From positions 152,943,245 through 153,007,244 of the forward strand of contig OY757011.1 in NCBI GenBank assembly GCA_963580285.1: a DNA stretch of 64,000 nucleotides, read 5' to 3'. Both the position numbers and the translations under genes were made by a program. The notes below the pieces were generated by a model. It did no database searches. It was not told the origin of the DNA and was given only the letters and a program-made list of their open reading frames with translations. This stretch comes from Lucinisca nassula. Lineage: Eukaryota > Mollusca > Bivalvia > Lucinida > Lucinidae. This document shows positions 1-11,730 of the stretch, piece after piece; position 1 is the stretch's first letter, and each line of letters opens with the position of its first letter.

Positions 1-470
1 AAGGCCATAAGGACAGTTACTTTCCCACAAAATGGCCATATGGCCATCCAAAATAAAAAGACACAAGCGACACACACAGTAAGCAACAAACAACAACATA
101 AATAAATCGCCACAGAAGAACCGCCTTGGAACGGTCAGTGGAAAGATTTCCACTGGGTGGGGGGGGGGGGGGGCTTAAATCGGTTGTACGTTGCCACAAT
201 CCTCGCCCTTACTCCGCCGCGATTTAGACAAATAAATTGTTCAGTCCGCATGAAGGCCTCCTAACTCATCAGTGCAACATCTTCGTGAACACAAATAATC
301 AAAGAGCCACAGAGGTGAGACAATGGTGAGGACTCGACAGAAAGAAACCACTGAAAAGTTGGAGCAAAAGAAAACCAACAGTTAGACACCGATGGGCTCG
401 ACCAGAGACAGAGCATCAGGCACCAACCAACATTACCTTGAATTAGACCTCTCTAATTCTCAATAAGCCT
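1..470 (-). mobile_element. 3' untranslated tail of a Penelope-like retroelement
   Basis: Continues downstream of the RT remnant at 471-2528 and runs off the left edge. It matches, in the same order, the 3' part of the copies at 36496-37064 (opposite strand) and 41415-41997. A poly-G run of about 15 bases (160-175) interrupts a stretch that in the sister copies reads simply CTGGGGGG. Confidence 0.8.
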
Positions 471-2528
471 TTACGTTGGAACCGTCATAGAATCTGAGGC
501 CTGACCCACCGGCGTGCAATTAAAGAGGGAAGCAAAGTTGCCAACCGTGATTGGGTTAAGTACCATGGATGCAGTCTGTCAGTCTATAATATCCATGTTG
601 TACCCAATCTTTTATATCGAAGAATAATTTTACGAAATTGGGTGCTAAAGTCATAGCGGTTATATATTTTTCTGAATTTATATACTAAGTCACCATAAAA
701 TTCGGGTTCCGATAGACCTTGTTGCAGAAGAGATTTAAGTCCAATATTGAATTTTGAAATTAAATCAGAATGGCGTCTATAAAGTTTTGAAAAGGCTTTG
801 CGTAGTTTATGGTACCGATAACCCTGATTAAGGAGTTTAGCCGTTTATAATTTATTACGAGTGTTGAAGTCAGTTACATGACTACACACTCTAGCAAATC
901 GAATTAATTGCGAAATATAAACGCCATAGGATGGCGCACGATGAACATCACCATCCCAAAAAGGAAAATTTACAATCTCAAAATCAAAGTCATCGTGTTT
1001 ATCATAAATTTTGCACGAAACAAACCCATCTACAATAGATAGATGTAAATCCAAAAACGGGGCCTCGGTATCAGAAGAATTTGCTTTATTTAACTGAAGT
1101 TCTAGGGGGTAAATCTGATTTATAAACCATCGAAATAGGTATTATCAATATTTAATAACTCATCTTAATATCTAGAAGTGGAGCTAAAAGCTTCAATAAT
1201 TTCAGATTGGTTATCAAGTGAAAGCGACAACATGAAAGCTCTTTCATAACAATACAAGAATAGATCAGCCACAAGAGGTGCGCAATTCGTACCCATCGGA
1301 ATGCCCACAATTTGTCTAAATAGCTTAGTACCGAATCTAATATTAATATTGTCAAGTAGAAAGGTGAGGGCATCACACAATTTCTGACATGACCAAAGTC
1401 TATAATTCTTATGCTCTTTAGAAGTGAAAAATGCATTTCTGACATTACATGCAAGATAGAGAGAATCTTCTCTGTGAAAAGCCCATTCAATTAAATCATT
1501 AAGCTTTTCTTTCATAAGATTATGAGGAAGTGTAGTGTAAAGAGTGGAAAAATCGTAAGAAGACAGACTCGAAGCACGAAAATGTCTGGATTTCAATTTA
1601 TTTAAAACCTCATTCGAATTTTTTTATAGACCAAAACAGATTTCTTCCTGATCTTTCAAAGACTTTATCACAATATTTAATCACATGCGTTTTAATAGCA
1701 GTAAGACAGGAAGTTAATAATTGAGAAAGTTCAGTGGTAGTGCAAGAGCTAGAATTTGCAATAAACCGTGCTTTGTAAGGTCTTTTATGAAGTTTTGGTA
1801 ACCAGTATAGCGTAGGAAGCTTGTCTTAGCCTTCGGTAACACACACAGCAAATTTGGTGGCTGAATGACAAATATGTTTATCTACTATAACTCTCTCTTC
1901 AGCTAAAGGCTGAAGTTCATAGGCCTTAGTACCACAAAGCTCCTGCTTAAGCGTGTTAACATAGTGGAGCCGTCACACAACGACGACGTTGTTAGCGGCC
2001 TTATCTGCAGGGACCAAAACTAACTTATAATGAAATTCTTGAATACCTAGTTTAAGATGACGTAAAGAAGTCTTAGGCTTAGGAAGTAATAAGTTAGTAT
2101 TTTGAGAATAGAAAGAAATGCGTTTATTCACTAGTTTTAACATGCTAAGTTTCCAGTCCTTAAGGGCTTTATGCATATTCTCGCTTACACCATCGATTAC
2201 CGAATTCATTCAAGGAAGCAGCGATTTCATCTCTACATTTACTGAAATCAATTTTAGAAGGAAACCGATATTTCGGTCCTTTAGAAATTATATTCCTTAT
2301 CCTAGAATCAGGAATAATTTTCAAACTGCCAGTAATTACATGGCCAGCAGCAGGATAGCAATACAATGAGTTTTTACAATCATGTGAATCAGGAGTATTA
2401 GTATCAATATCAAGATCTGAAACAAGTTTATTGAAATTAAAAATGGTAGATCTAACAGATATGTTATATTTATAGCAAATTATAGGTGTTTCAGTATTTT
2501 GAAAATAAGCAGGAATGCAAGAAAGCAT
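471..2528 (-). pseudogene. Penelope-like reverse transcriptase remnant
   Basis: Pieces in successive frames read in order from 2528 to 471. The N-terminal part has LVLVPADKAANN (near 2000), like the PADK block of Penelope-like RTs. The RT core at 1596-1165 has DFSTLYTTLPH and GIPMGTNCAPLVADLFLYCY. The C-terminal part has VCSHVTDFNTRNKL and ends ...PVG-ASDSMT. The core frame stops immediately before the catalytic acidic motif: TSRY is followed by TAA and then DELLNID, so the active site is broken. Several frameshifts also occur. No GIY-YIG domain is recognisable. Clearly dead; assignment to Penelope-like rather than another RT group rests on the PADK and LYT motifs. Confidence 0.75.
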
Positions 2529-3179
2529 CGAGCTCTCACGGAAGAAATGAAATGCACAAATGCCGGAATTTACAAATGGCCATAACGCATGAAGTATTTG
2601 TTTCGGAATTTCTTCAAAATTTAATCATGTCATCTACTCATCATTAGCAATCCACTCATAAAATTTAAAGGCTCTAGCTTTAAAAATGAGATATTTTGCT
2701 GATGAGAGCTGTGGGTTAATTGTATCGATCCCTGATCATTGCATTCACTTATATTTTTCATCCGAATTTTCGAAGGGACATAACTCAGTAAAAAGGGCAT
2801 ACTCCTGATGAGAAAAAATATGTGTCAGCTATTTTTTCATGAGGAATCCATATATGAAATTTCAAAACCCTAGCATACATGGTTTTTTGTGCTATGCATC
2901 ACAAAGCATGCAATGTACAAATGTACAAAAACCCATCAGTTTTCTTGTCAGTATCTTTCATTAAGAATTACTAGCAATCCACTCAATAATTTTCAAGGCT
3001 CTGGTCTGAATAGCTTTTTGAGATATTTTGCTGAAAAGATTCCACCCATTGTTTCTTCAAATGGCCATTAATAAGAAAAGAGGCATAATTCTGACGAGAA
3101 AAAAATATGTAATTGCTTTTGTTTTGATGAGGAATTCATATATGAATTTCAAAACCATACCATACACGGTTCTTCGAAG
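2529..3179. repeat. Degenerate tandem pair and a PLE tail end
   Basis: No gene is seen. Two diverged units share the phrases 'agcaatccactca', 'aaggctct' and 'gagatattttgctga' (about 2645-2705 and 2965-3035). At 2710-2755, in plus orientation, is the terminal PLE tail phrase TTAATTGTATCGAT followed by CCTGATCATTGC. Confidence 0.45.
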
Positions 3180-3780
3180 TTGGGGATATAAAATAGAAGT
3201 AAAGGCAATTATCAGGAATCGATACAATTTACTCCATACCTTTCATCCAAGGCACTTAAAGGAAAGAAACACGAGCATAAAATAACTTCTTTATAATGAA
3301 AACGTCACAAGCGGATACCCAAAAGAACAGTTACTTTCCCACAAAATGCCCACAACATTACGAGAACACGCCTATATATTTTTTACCGCTCCATACCCCA
3401 CTTTTATACAGTAAAACTGGGGTTTAAGGGGGTATACATTATTTTTCTTATTTCTCCTCAAAAACATAGATTGTGGGTACTCGATAGAACCGCCTCGTCG
3501 AGGCGGTTCTATCGAGTCCCCGCAATCTATGTTTGGAGCAGAAATAAGAAAAATATCACAATTTTTATCTTAAAATTTCTAATTTTTGGCCAGAAAATTG
3601 GCAATATATTTGAATAGGCGTGTTTTCGTAATGAAATGGTCAAATGGGTATCCAAAATAAAAAGATATTATTAATTCATACAAACAATGACAAACTGTAA
3701 CCATAATAAACCTCAACAGAATAACCGCAATGGAACGGTAAGTAAAAAGCTCACCAGAACCGAATGCTCAGGGGGAGTTT
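3180..3780 (-). mobile_element. PLE 3' tail fragment interrupted by a type A element
   Basis: The left part (3190-3355) carries the tail phrases GGAATCGATACAATT, AAGGAAAGAAACAC and TTACTTTCCCACAAAATG. The right part (3634-3780) resumes with AATGGTCAAATGGGTATCC and the tail's CAATGGAACGGT. A type A palindromic element occupies 3356-3633. Confidence 0.6.
3356..3633. mobile_element. Type A palindromic MITE
   Basis: Ends are CATTACGAGAACACGCC and GGCGTGTTTTCGTAATG. The core near 3503 is a perfect hairpin (GATAGAACCGCCTCGTCGAG and inverse), bounded by TTTCTTATTTC and its inverse GAAATAAGAAA. A smaller stem (ACCCCACTTTTATA / AACTGGGGTTT) lies in the left arm. No coding capacity. Confidence 0.88.
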
Positions 3781-4239
3781 ATAGGATAGGCAGTTTTCTG
3801 TCGTCGTCAACACTTTCAAACGACAACTCCTTTGAAGCCACTCAGCCGATTGGGTCCAAATTTCACCTGTAGTACCCCTGGGCTGGGGGGGGGGGATTGA
3901 ACTTGTGTGTTTTTTATGAAAACTTATAGAAGGACATTTATCTCAGAAACAAACTGTTCCAAGCCCCATCCCTAAACCATATACATGTATATTCATGTTG
4001 CTTATGATAAGACGCTTTCACTGATGATTGTATCGATTCCTTATCATTGCCTTCACTTATATTTTTTTTATAATGGGGAAAATTGAAAAATGGCATTTAC
4101 TCCCAAATCATTGCAGATATTTTGGCAAAACTTTTATAGAAATGTCCCTTGAGTAAACTTCCCTATGCCATGTGCTTTAATGCCAACATGGGGGTCCCAA
4201 GGCTCTGCCGAGGCTATTTGTTTTTGTTGGTATAAAAGT

Positions 4240-4760
4240 CGAAGTGACAGCAATGATCAGAAATCGATACAATTAATCCACAGCTCCAATCAGAGACACC
4301 AAAGGGAAAGAAACACAAACATGAAATAACTAGACCGTAATGGAAAAGCCTAGAGGACAGTCACTTTCCCACAAAATGGCCAATTGGCCATTCAAAACAA
4401 AAATATAAACGATACACACACTCAAAGACAAACCATAACAAAAATAAACTGTTTAAATTGATTTTACGCGGCCAGAGTCCTCGCCCTTATTTCCGTCGCG
4501 ATTCAAACAAATACTTTGTACAGGCCTCCTAACTCATCAGTTCAACATCTCAGAGAACACAAAAATCAAACAACCACAGAGATGAAACAACGGCGATGAC
4601 TTGACAGCAAAAAACTACTGAAATGCTGGAGCAAAAGAAAACCAACAGTTAGACTCCGATGGGTCCGCCCAGAGTAAGAACATCAAGCACCAACCAAAAT
4701 TATATAAAATTAAATTCTCTAAGCCTTCCCATCTAGACACACACCTTTTGCATAGTATCT
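4240..4760 (-). mobile_element. PLE 3' tail fragment
   Basis: Shares with 1-470 the ordered phrases AGAGACACCAAAGGGAAAGA, CTTTCCCACAAAATGGCC, GCCTCCTAACTCATCAG and TGCTGGAGCAAAAGAAAACC, but lacks the RT segment. A 5'-truncated copy. Confidence 0.7.
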
Positions 4761-4799
4761 GTTACCGGTTAAGGACTGAAAGGATTAAAATGCCAGTTA

Positions 4800-4975
4800 G
4801 TACAAAAGAGAAGTGAAGGCAATGATCCGGAATCAATACAGCTATATACTCAACACCTCTCGTCAGAGACACCAAAGGGAAAGAAACACAAAAATGAAAC
4901 TAAACCGAAATGAAAACACATCACACGCGGAAAGCCAAACCCACAAAATGGCCCGCAATGTTGTTCGTCTCTGTA
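4800..4975 (-). mobile_element. Short PLE tail fragment
   Basis: Contains AAGTGAAGGCAATGATC, AGAGACACCAAAGGGAAAGA and CCCACAAAATGGCC in tail order; only the terminal part is present. Confidence 0.55.
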
Positions 4976-5134
4976 TTTTTCAATACAGGCACTTTACGTC
5001 TGGTATCAAAATGATAAGTCTAAATATTAATCAGGAACTATTTTGATTGGCTGATGCATCTTTTTCTCTTTAATGGATATTAATGAGGAAAACACTGGCC
5101 AAAACGTAAATATTTAACAACTGTTTATTAAGTT

Positions 5135-5575
5135 TTAGCAATTTTGTGGGAAAGTAACATCACGCCTATATAATTTTGACCCCTTGAACCCCACTTTTAT
5201 AGAGTAAAACTGGGGTTTCCGGGGGTATACCTTATTTTTATTTATTTCTGCTCTAAATATAGAGTGTGGGTACTCGTTAGAACCGCCTCGATGAGGCGGT
5301 TCTAACGGTAGCCCACAATCTATATTTTGAGCAGAAATAAGAAAAATATCACAATTTTTCATCATAAAATGTTCATTTTTTCGGCGATAAAGGTGGCAAT
5401 GTATTTTTATAGACGAGTTTTCTTAATGCTCTCCGTTTGGCTTTCCAATTGTGACGTTTTCATTATAGTGAAGTTGTTTTATGTTTGTAATTCTTTCCTT
5501 TTGGTGTCTTGGATGGCAAGTGTGAGCTAAAGTATAGATTCCTGGTCATCGTCTTCACTTCTATTTGTATATTAT
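5135..5575 (+). mobile_element. PLE tail fragment interrupted by a type A element
   Basis: Left flank TTTTGTGGGAAAGTAA and right flank CTCTCCGTTTGGCTTTCC join to the uninterrupted tail seen at 62756-62790 (GGGAAAGTAACTGTCC then TTTTGGCTTTCC). The tail then continues to its usual end, CCTGGTCATCGTCTTCACTT. Confidence 0.65.
5158..5428. mobile_element. Type A palindromic MITE
   Basis: Core near 5288 (TCGTTAGAACCGCCTCGATG and inverse) within arms typical of type A. The left terminus is shortened to CATCACGCCTATA (the GAAAACA part is deleted); the right terminus is degenerate (ACGAGTTTTCTTAATG). Confidence 0.82.
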
Positions 5576-6130
5576 ATCACGAATTGAACTTCGACGATGG
5601 GCACAAGAAAGCGAATCCTGGCCAAACTCTGGAACATGGCACATTACATGAAGTGATCATTTTGGTCTTCACTATGAAAGCCTGTTCGATACCTATTCTG
5701 ACTGACTGACTGATTCTGTCAGGGTTGAACAACACTTCAACACTTGTGGGTCATTCTGTGTCGTCTCCCAGAGAAAACAAATAGTAGAGGAGACAAAAGT
5801 GAGAAAAATGAATAAAGTGTAGAAACGGAAGAAATAACAACAGCCCCTCTACCCTTACCTGCTGTAAAGACAGCAGGTTTGTCAAACTGTAAGACATTAT
5901 CAATTTGGGGGCCCCAACGACGCAAGAAGCATGGCACCTTCGTCTCACCATTCTTAGGCTATCCAGACGAAACGGTAAATATTGGTCCATCTTTGTAGAA
6001 TCTACACTCATTGCCATTCTGTATATAAATTTGTATGGAGTCCTTATTTTCATTAATGGGTGTGTTCAAACTCGAAGAGAGACGAGTCCACTTAAGAAAC
6101 TTAGGTGTGAAAGGGTTTTAATCGTCTTAA

Positions 6131-6363
6131 GGGGAATGGGAACACCTGGCAGATTTTGCTGCCATTTTTCAAAGGGTGACAGCCTTCACGACTTCCTGTT
6201 TGCTTTTTATAAGCCCTGTCCCACTGAAAAAATTGTCTACTCTTAAAGGAAATAATTTGCTCCTGATGAGCAAATTCTTTCCTTTAAGAGTAGACCCCTA
6301 TTGGCTTGGGAGACAAAAATACTTTTGTAGGAGTTGATTCCCCTGAAGGTGTATTTATTCCCC
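6131..6363. mobile_element. TTAA-flanked hairpin MITE (family D)
   Basis: Ends GGGGAATGGGAACACC and its imperfect inverse TTATTCCCC, directly flanked by TTAA on both sides (6127-6130 and 6364-6367). The centre is an inverted repeat, CTTAAAGGAAA...TTTGCTC / GAGCAAATTCTTTCC. Same family at 16631-16865 and 60510-60732. TTAA duplication is typical of piggyBac-type transposition. Confidence 0.75.
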
Positions 6364-6656
6364 TTAATATGCCTTGTCCATTCTTCCATCTGAAGAGATA
6401 AAACTCAACTGCTGAATATATCTACAGCCAACAATGCGTTTTAACCCTAATCCTGCTACTCCTTTGCAAAGTTTGTATATCTTAATGTAGACCTGTTGGC
6501 TTCTGGACAGGATTTACTCTGTCATTCATTTTGCAAATTTGTATGAGTACATTATCAATTAGTATGATTGGTTGATGATCAGAAAAAGCGTGAGGCAAAT
6601 TAACTTTATTCAGCATTTATACTGAGATCATAGCACAACGCAAGTGCACGATAGGG

Positions 6657-7737
6657 AGATTCCATGACATTTGCTCACAAGACAATTGCTCACAAGACAG
6701 TTGCTCACAAGACAATTGCTCACAAGACAATTGCCCACAACCTTAATGGAAAATAGGACAATTGCTCACAACACCATTTTTTTTTCAAGATTTTATTTTT
6801 GTTTTGAAAGTCTTTTATTTATATATTTTCTATAGTTTATGGGAACCATTTCTTCCTGAAATTATTATGTAACAGTTAATCAGCTAGATTTCAACTAATT
6901 AGTGATAACTAAGACATCAGTTGTTGGATGAATTGATAGCCCTATAATGAGCAGTAGTCAACTTAAATTATCAATATTATATATTAAGCAGCTTGATTTT
7001 GATTGATTGATTGATTTGAGGTTTAACATCCCAGCCAACACTGTATAGATCATTTTGGAGATGCTGCTTCCAATTTTGTGGGACTTTTTCCAGACATTGA
7101 GATGAAATGACATCTCAAGCCCTGTCGCCCAATTGAACAAATAGGGTTTATAAGAATGGACGGTTCGACTCGCACCGCTTTGCCTGGGCAGACTTGGATC
7201 ATCTAAGCGGTTTACCAGTACTCTTGTGCGGTCGGTTTCAGCTCTGCATGGAAGCATCATGCAGCCGATCTATTTCTTCAAGCCCTGATGGGCAGGGGCC
7301 GTTAAACAGCTTGATAAATATACTCATCATTCATTAAAATGAATCATTATTTATGTATTTATTTTTTGGTTTCCAAAGTTTTATAAATTCATTTGGTCTC
7401 CTTAATCAATTAAATGTGAGCTTTTTTATGTGTATCACCTAAAATTGGTGATATGATACAATTTAATTACCGGTACTTAATGTTGTTAATAAACTACTTT
7501 TGTTTCAACTATCACTAACTAGTTGAAATCCATTTATCACTAATTAGCTGAAATCCAAAGGAAAAAGGGTTCCCAAAATTATAGATGATATAAAAATAAA
7601 AATAAAATCATGAAAAAAATGTGTTGTGAGCAATTGTCCTATTTTCCATTAAGGTTGTGGGCAATTGTCTTGTGAGCAATTGTCTTGTGAGCAACTGTCT
7701 TGTGGGCAATTGTCTTGTGAGCAAATGTCTGCGCACC
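6657..7737. mobile_element. hAT-like non-autonomous element with repeat-rich inverted ends
   Basis: About 130-bp inverted ends, each with a cluster of the 15-mer GACAATTGCTCACAA (four to five copies) followed by the match CAACCTTAATGGAAAATAGG. Flanking octamers CGATAGGG at 6649-6656 and 7738-7745 fit an 8-bp target duplication, the size made by hAT transposases. The interior holds a SINE (6998-7306) and the repeated phrase AACTAATTAG; no transposase is visible. Confidence 0.72.
6998..7306 (-). mobile_element. SINE (family S)
   Basis: The tail at the left (GATTTGAGGTTTAACATCCC, inverse of ...GTTAAACCTCAAATC) and the head at the right (GGGGCTTGAAGAAATAGATC inverse) define a full-length family S copy. 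Duplications CAGCTTGAT at 6989-6997 and 7307-7315 flank it. It is nested in the hAT-like element. Confidence 0.8.
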
Positions 7738-7871
7738 CGATAGGGGACCTAAACAGTCTTGTAAACTATAGCATTCCTTACGAAGGTGTTGAATAATACC
7801 AGCGCCTCTTTGTTTTATGTCTGTAATGCGTCTGTGCTTCCAAATAGAATTTTAATAGATTCATATAAATA

Positions 7872-8111
7872 TGAGCCAGCGCATGACAAAATCTATAATA
7901 AGACGTGTGCGCCCATTGAAGACTCAGATCAGCCTGCGCATCCGCGCAGTCTGATCAGAGTCTTCATTGTGCGCTCTAAGGATAGCTAAGAGCCCAATGC
8001 TCCTTCATGCAGCAAGAGAAGTCTCTGGTTAGACTATACGGATGAGCAGGCTGATCTAAGTCTTCGATTGGCGAACACATCTTAGTGTAGATTTTGTCAT
8101 GCGCTGGCTCA
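7872..8111. mobile_element. Foldback MITE with GAGCCAGCGCATGAC ends
   Basis: Inverted ends TGAGCCAGCGCATGACAAAA / TTTTGTCATGCGCTGGCTCA, with inner arms repeating 'gatcagcctgcgcatccgc' in inverse. No coding capacity. The flanks may share ATA, but the duplication is not clear. Confidence 0.7.
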
Positions 8112-8930
8112 CATATACTCATACCTGTGATCTCTCCCGGATCATGCGGGGGGCTCCCGCATTTGAAGCATACCTCCCGCTCTCCCGTCCGGGAGACAGA
8201 ATCTCCCGCATTTGCAATTTTCCTGTCCTCGATTTTTTCCATTGGTACCATTTGGGGTAAGCGGTAATAGACTTAAAACTTTGACTGCTGAAGGCAATTA
8301 ACAAATAAGCAGGAGAATATATCGGATACTTAACGGTAAACATCATCTTCAAAAAGCCGATAATCCTTTGTTCTGTCTCAGCTGACTGCACAGAATAAAC
8401 ATGATCTGGCTGCTAATACAGATTACATAACCTGACGTAATTTATTTACCGTTACCTTTTACGAGGTGCATCTGCACTTGACCTGATACACATTCTCAGT
8501 AGTTTTGTATGGTGACAGCAACAGTTCTATTTTACTTATATTTAGCTTAGATTTAAATTGAAATTGTGTCTTTATTTTCTCTTTTTTTTATCACTGTTTG
8601 TTCCTTTTATATCGCTCTCCCATATGTCTTTTCTTTTCATATTTTATGTAAAGTTGGAAATTTTGATTTTGAAAGTGGAAAATAGTTATTATTTACCAAT
8701 CAATAACGAGTAATTATTAAAAGTAATGAAATCAACAGCAGATTTTCTTATAGAAATTGCTCCCCTTGAGTAAGCTTTTTACAAGTACTGTATTTAAAAA
8801 GATATGTGACAGGGAACTTCATGTTGGTGAAATCTATTATTAATGTGCATTTATTAGCTTTCCTGACCGAAGTTCTGAGCTTTTGTGACTGTGAGATGTC
8901 CGGCATCGTCGTCCGTCGTGCGTCGTCCGT
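8112..8930. other. No gene seen
   Basis: A short inverted stretch rich in CTCCCG (8130-8215) is followed by AT-rich sequence. The block GACCGAAGTTCTGAGCTTTTG plus a run of GTCGTCCGT phrases (8865-8930) introduces the tandem array that follows. Confidence 0.5.
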
Positions 8931-8934
8931 GCGT

Positions 8935-10010
8935 AAACTTTTCTTGTGAACACACCAGAGGTCACAGTTTTGGGCCAATCATCATAAAACTTGGTCAGAA
9001 TGATCACCATGACAATATCTCGGTCAAGTTCGAATGTGGGTCATGTAGGGTCAAAAAGTAGGTCAGTACTTCAAATCATAGAAAAACTTTGTGAACATAG
9101 TAGAGGCCACCGATTTAGTCTGATCATCATTAAACTTGCTCAGAATTATCATCTTGACAATATCTCGGTTAAGGTCGAATATGGGTCATGTCGGGTCAAA
9201 AAGTAGGTCAGTAGGTCAAATCACAGAAAAACCTTGTGAACACACTAGAGGCCACAGTTTTGGACCAATCATCATCAATTTATCTCAGAATGATCATCTT
9301 GACAATATCTCGGTCATGTTTGAATATGGGTCATGTTGTTCAAAAAGTAGGTCAGTAGGCCAAATCAACCTTTTGAACACACTAGAGGCCACAGTTTTAG
9401 TCTGATCATCATCAAACTTGCTAAGAATGACCATCTTGACAATATGTAAGACCATTTCGAATATGGGCCATGCTGTGTCGAAAAGTAGGTCATAGGTCAA
9501 ATCATTGAAAAACCTTGTGAGGCCACAGTTTTGGTCCAATCATCATTAATCTAATAAAAAACATGAATATGGATTATGTTGGGTCAAAAAGTAGGTCAGT
9601 AGGTCAAATTGTAGAAAAACCTTGTTAACACACCTGAGGCCACAGTTTTAATCTGATTTCATCAACCTTACTAAGAAAGATCATCTTGACAATATCTAAG
9701 TCAAATTCGGCAAAAAGTAGGTCAATCATTAAAAAAACCTTGTGAACACACTAGAGGCTACAGTTTTGGCCTGATCATCCTCAAACTTGCTCAGAATGAT
9801 CTTCTTGACAATATCTCGGTTAGGTTTAAATATTGGTCATGTTGGGTCAAAAAGTAGGTCAGAAGGTCAAATCATATAAAAAATGTTCTGAACACACTTG
9901 AGGCCACAATTTTTGTCGGATTATCATCAAACTTGCTCAGAATGATCAGCTTGACAATATCTTGATCAAGTTTAAAAATCAAAAAATAGATCAGTAGGTT
10001 ATTTTGTCAT
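8935..10010. repeat. Minisatellite, about 150-160 bp unit
   Basis: Around seven diverged units containing TTGTGAACACACTAGAGGCC, ATCATCAAACTTGCTCAGAA, TCTTGACAATATCTCGGT and TCAAAAAGTAGGTCAGTAGG. Every unit carries AGGTCA half-sites, which follow from repetition and need not be functional. Confidence 0.85.
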
Positions 10011-10770
10011 AACTGTTGATCTGTTTAAGACAGAGCCTTCATATTTGGCATGTAGGTTCCTTGTGACAAGGGCTTCCACTCCTACAAAATGACCTGTAAC
10101 CTTGACATGTGACCTTCTTTATCATCACTTTTGAACCATTTGAAATAGTGCCTTCATATTTGGAATGTTTATTCTGTGCGACAAGGACTTCCCACCCATA
10201 CAAAAATTTTGACATGTGACCTTGACCTTTGACCTACATAGTCATAGCTTTTGAACTATTTGAGATAGAAGGAACATACATGCCAAATATGAAGGCTCTG
10301 ACAAGGGCCTTCCACCCATACACACAATTTTACCTGTGACCTTGACCTTTGACCTACTTCACCATAACTTTTGAGCCATTTGAGATAGAGCCTTCATATT
10401 TGGCATGTAGGCTCCTTGTGACAAGGGCTTCCCATACATACAAAATTTTTGACCTGTGACCTTGACCTTTGACCATTTTTGTCATAACTTTTGAACCATT
10501 TATGATAGAGCCTTCATAATTGGCACGTAGGTTCCTTGGGACAAGGTCTTCGCACTCATGCAAAAAAATTTGACCTTGACGACCTGTGACCTACTTAATC
10601 ATAACTTTTGAACCATTTGAGATAGAGCCTTCATATTTGGCATGTATATTCCTTGTGAGAAGGGCTTCACACTCATACAAAAAGTTTGACCTTGACCTAC
10701 TTTATCATAACTTTTGAACCATTTGAGATAGATCCTTCATATCTGGCATGTATGCTCCTTCTGACAAGAC
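10011..10770. repeat. Minisatellite, about 125 bp unit
   Basis: About six units with AACTTTTGAACCATTTGAGA, AGAGCCTTCATATTTGGCAT, TTCCTTGTGACAAGGGCTTC and GACCTGTGACCTTGACCTTT. It adjoins the previous array directly. One unit contains a precise inversion at 10269-10299. Confidence 0.85.
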
Positions 10771-11194
10771 ACCGTACTGTATTACCTACCATTTCATTTC
10801 TTCAGTGTGGATCAGGTGAACGATCTAGGGCATCATTATACCAAGGTTTGGATGTAACAAAATTTACATTTTAACCAAATAAAGACTCAGCATTTTTTCC
10901 TGGGATTCTAACTAATTTTTAGGGGCCAACCTGAACAATTGTTATAAAATGGTATTAATTTCAGCATGGACTGCTTTACCTATACATGTATTTATGAACA
11001 GGGTATTCTGAGAAAAGCCAAAAAAGGTGCCTGCACAGACTATATGAAGGAATGTAAATAGTGCTAGAAGTAATGCTTAACACTGAAGAGAACTTTGTGC
11101 TTTGGGTCTGTTCAGTAGCAGTAAAACCCAGCACTGGATAAAGAGGCAGACTGGAAACATTTTAGTATATATATTTTTTCTAATCAAGTATTTC

Positions 11195-11330
11195 TATACT
11201 AAAGCATGTTGCGGATACTTTCAACAATCAGGTGATTCTGACAAATACCCACAACATATGTTGTGGGTACTTGAAATCACATCAATGGACTTGTGGTTAC
11301 AGCAATGTTTGTAAATAACCTACAATTTGC
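11195..11330. repeat. Degenerate palindromic core remnant
   Basis: Contains ACCCACAACATATGTTGTGG and TACTTGAAATCACA beside an imperfect inverse (GATACTTTCAACAATCAGGT). It resembles the outer part of the core found in type A/B elements and at 34495-34640, but no terminal repeats were recognised. Confidence 0.4.
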
Positions 11331-11567
11331 TATTTTGAAATTAAACTTAAAATATGCTCCTATCATTTTAATTAAGTAGTTCCAGTTCCTTTGTACATCT
11401 AAACCACAAAAAATGACAAGAAAAAAAAACACTTAAACATGCCGTCAGAAAGTCTCCCTCATTGAGACCCCAATCTCCCTCATCTGAGAAGCAAATCTCC
11501 CTCATGGTCAACATAAAATTATCACAGGTATGTATACTAACAGACGTAAATAGAGACGGTACTTTAC

Positions 11568-11692
11568 CCGAAGTGGCAAACTCTTCTATCGGCTTGCCAG
11601 TTTCCTTGGCGAGAAATCCCAACACTGAAAACACGACCAGACCACCGTAGAATGCTGTAAATGCGTCAGCAACACATACTATTACTGTGTCT
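11568..11692 (-). CDS. SLC6 exon 8: TM7
   Basis: 125 bases, residues 336-378. Encodes DTVIVCVADAFTAFYGGLVV and FSVLGFLAKETGKPIEEFATS, the TM7 segment and the loop that normally precedes GxGLAF in the next exon. Asp345 and Ala349 align with SERT Asn368 and Ser372, both Na+/Cl- ligands. Acceptor is cttcttctag|A, donor TCGG|gtaaag. A tRNA-headed SINE (11731-12039) sits about 40 bases upstream of the acceptor. No TM8 exon was recognised between here and position 1. Confidence 0.93.
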
Positions 11693-11730
11693 CTAGAAGA
11701 AGAAATGTAGTGTGTTAAACAGAAAGTAAA

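Noticed and set aside
1165..1596. Active reverse transcriptase
   Set aside because: A stop lies at the catalytic motif and the rest is frameshifted.
3356..3633. Type A elements as Helitrons because no duplication is seen
   Set aside because: They have clear terminal inverted repeats and lack the TC start, CTRR end and A|T insertion site.
5866..6105. Possible exon on the minus strand with donor CAGCAG|gtaagg and phrase RRWGPQIDNVLQFDKPAVF
   Set aside because: An in-frame TAG splits the frame, no acceptor in phase was found, and it matches no SLC6 segment. Kept only as an unexplained frame.
8935..10770. Clusters of AGGTCA/TGACCT as nuclear-receptor enhancers
   Set aside because: The motifs are part of minisatellite units and recur by repetition; no independent sign of function.
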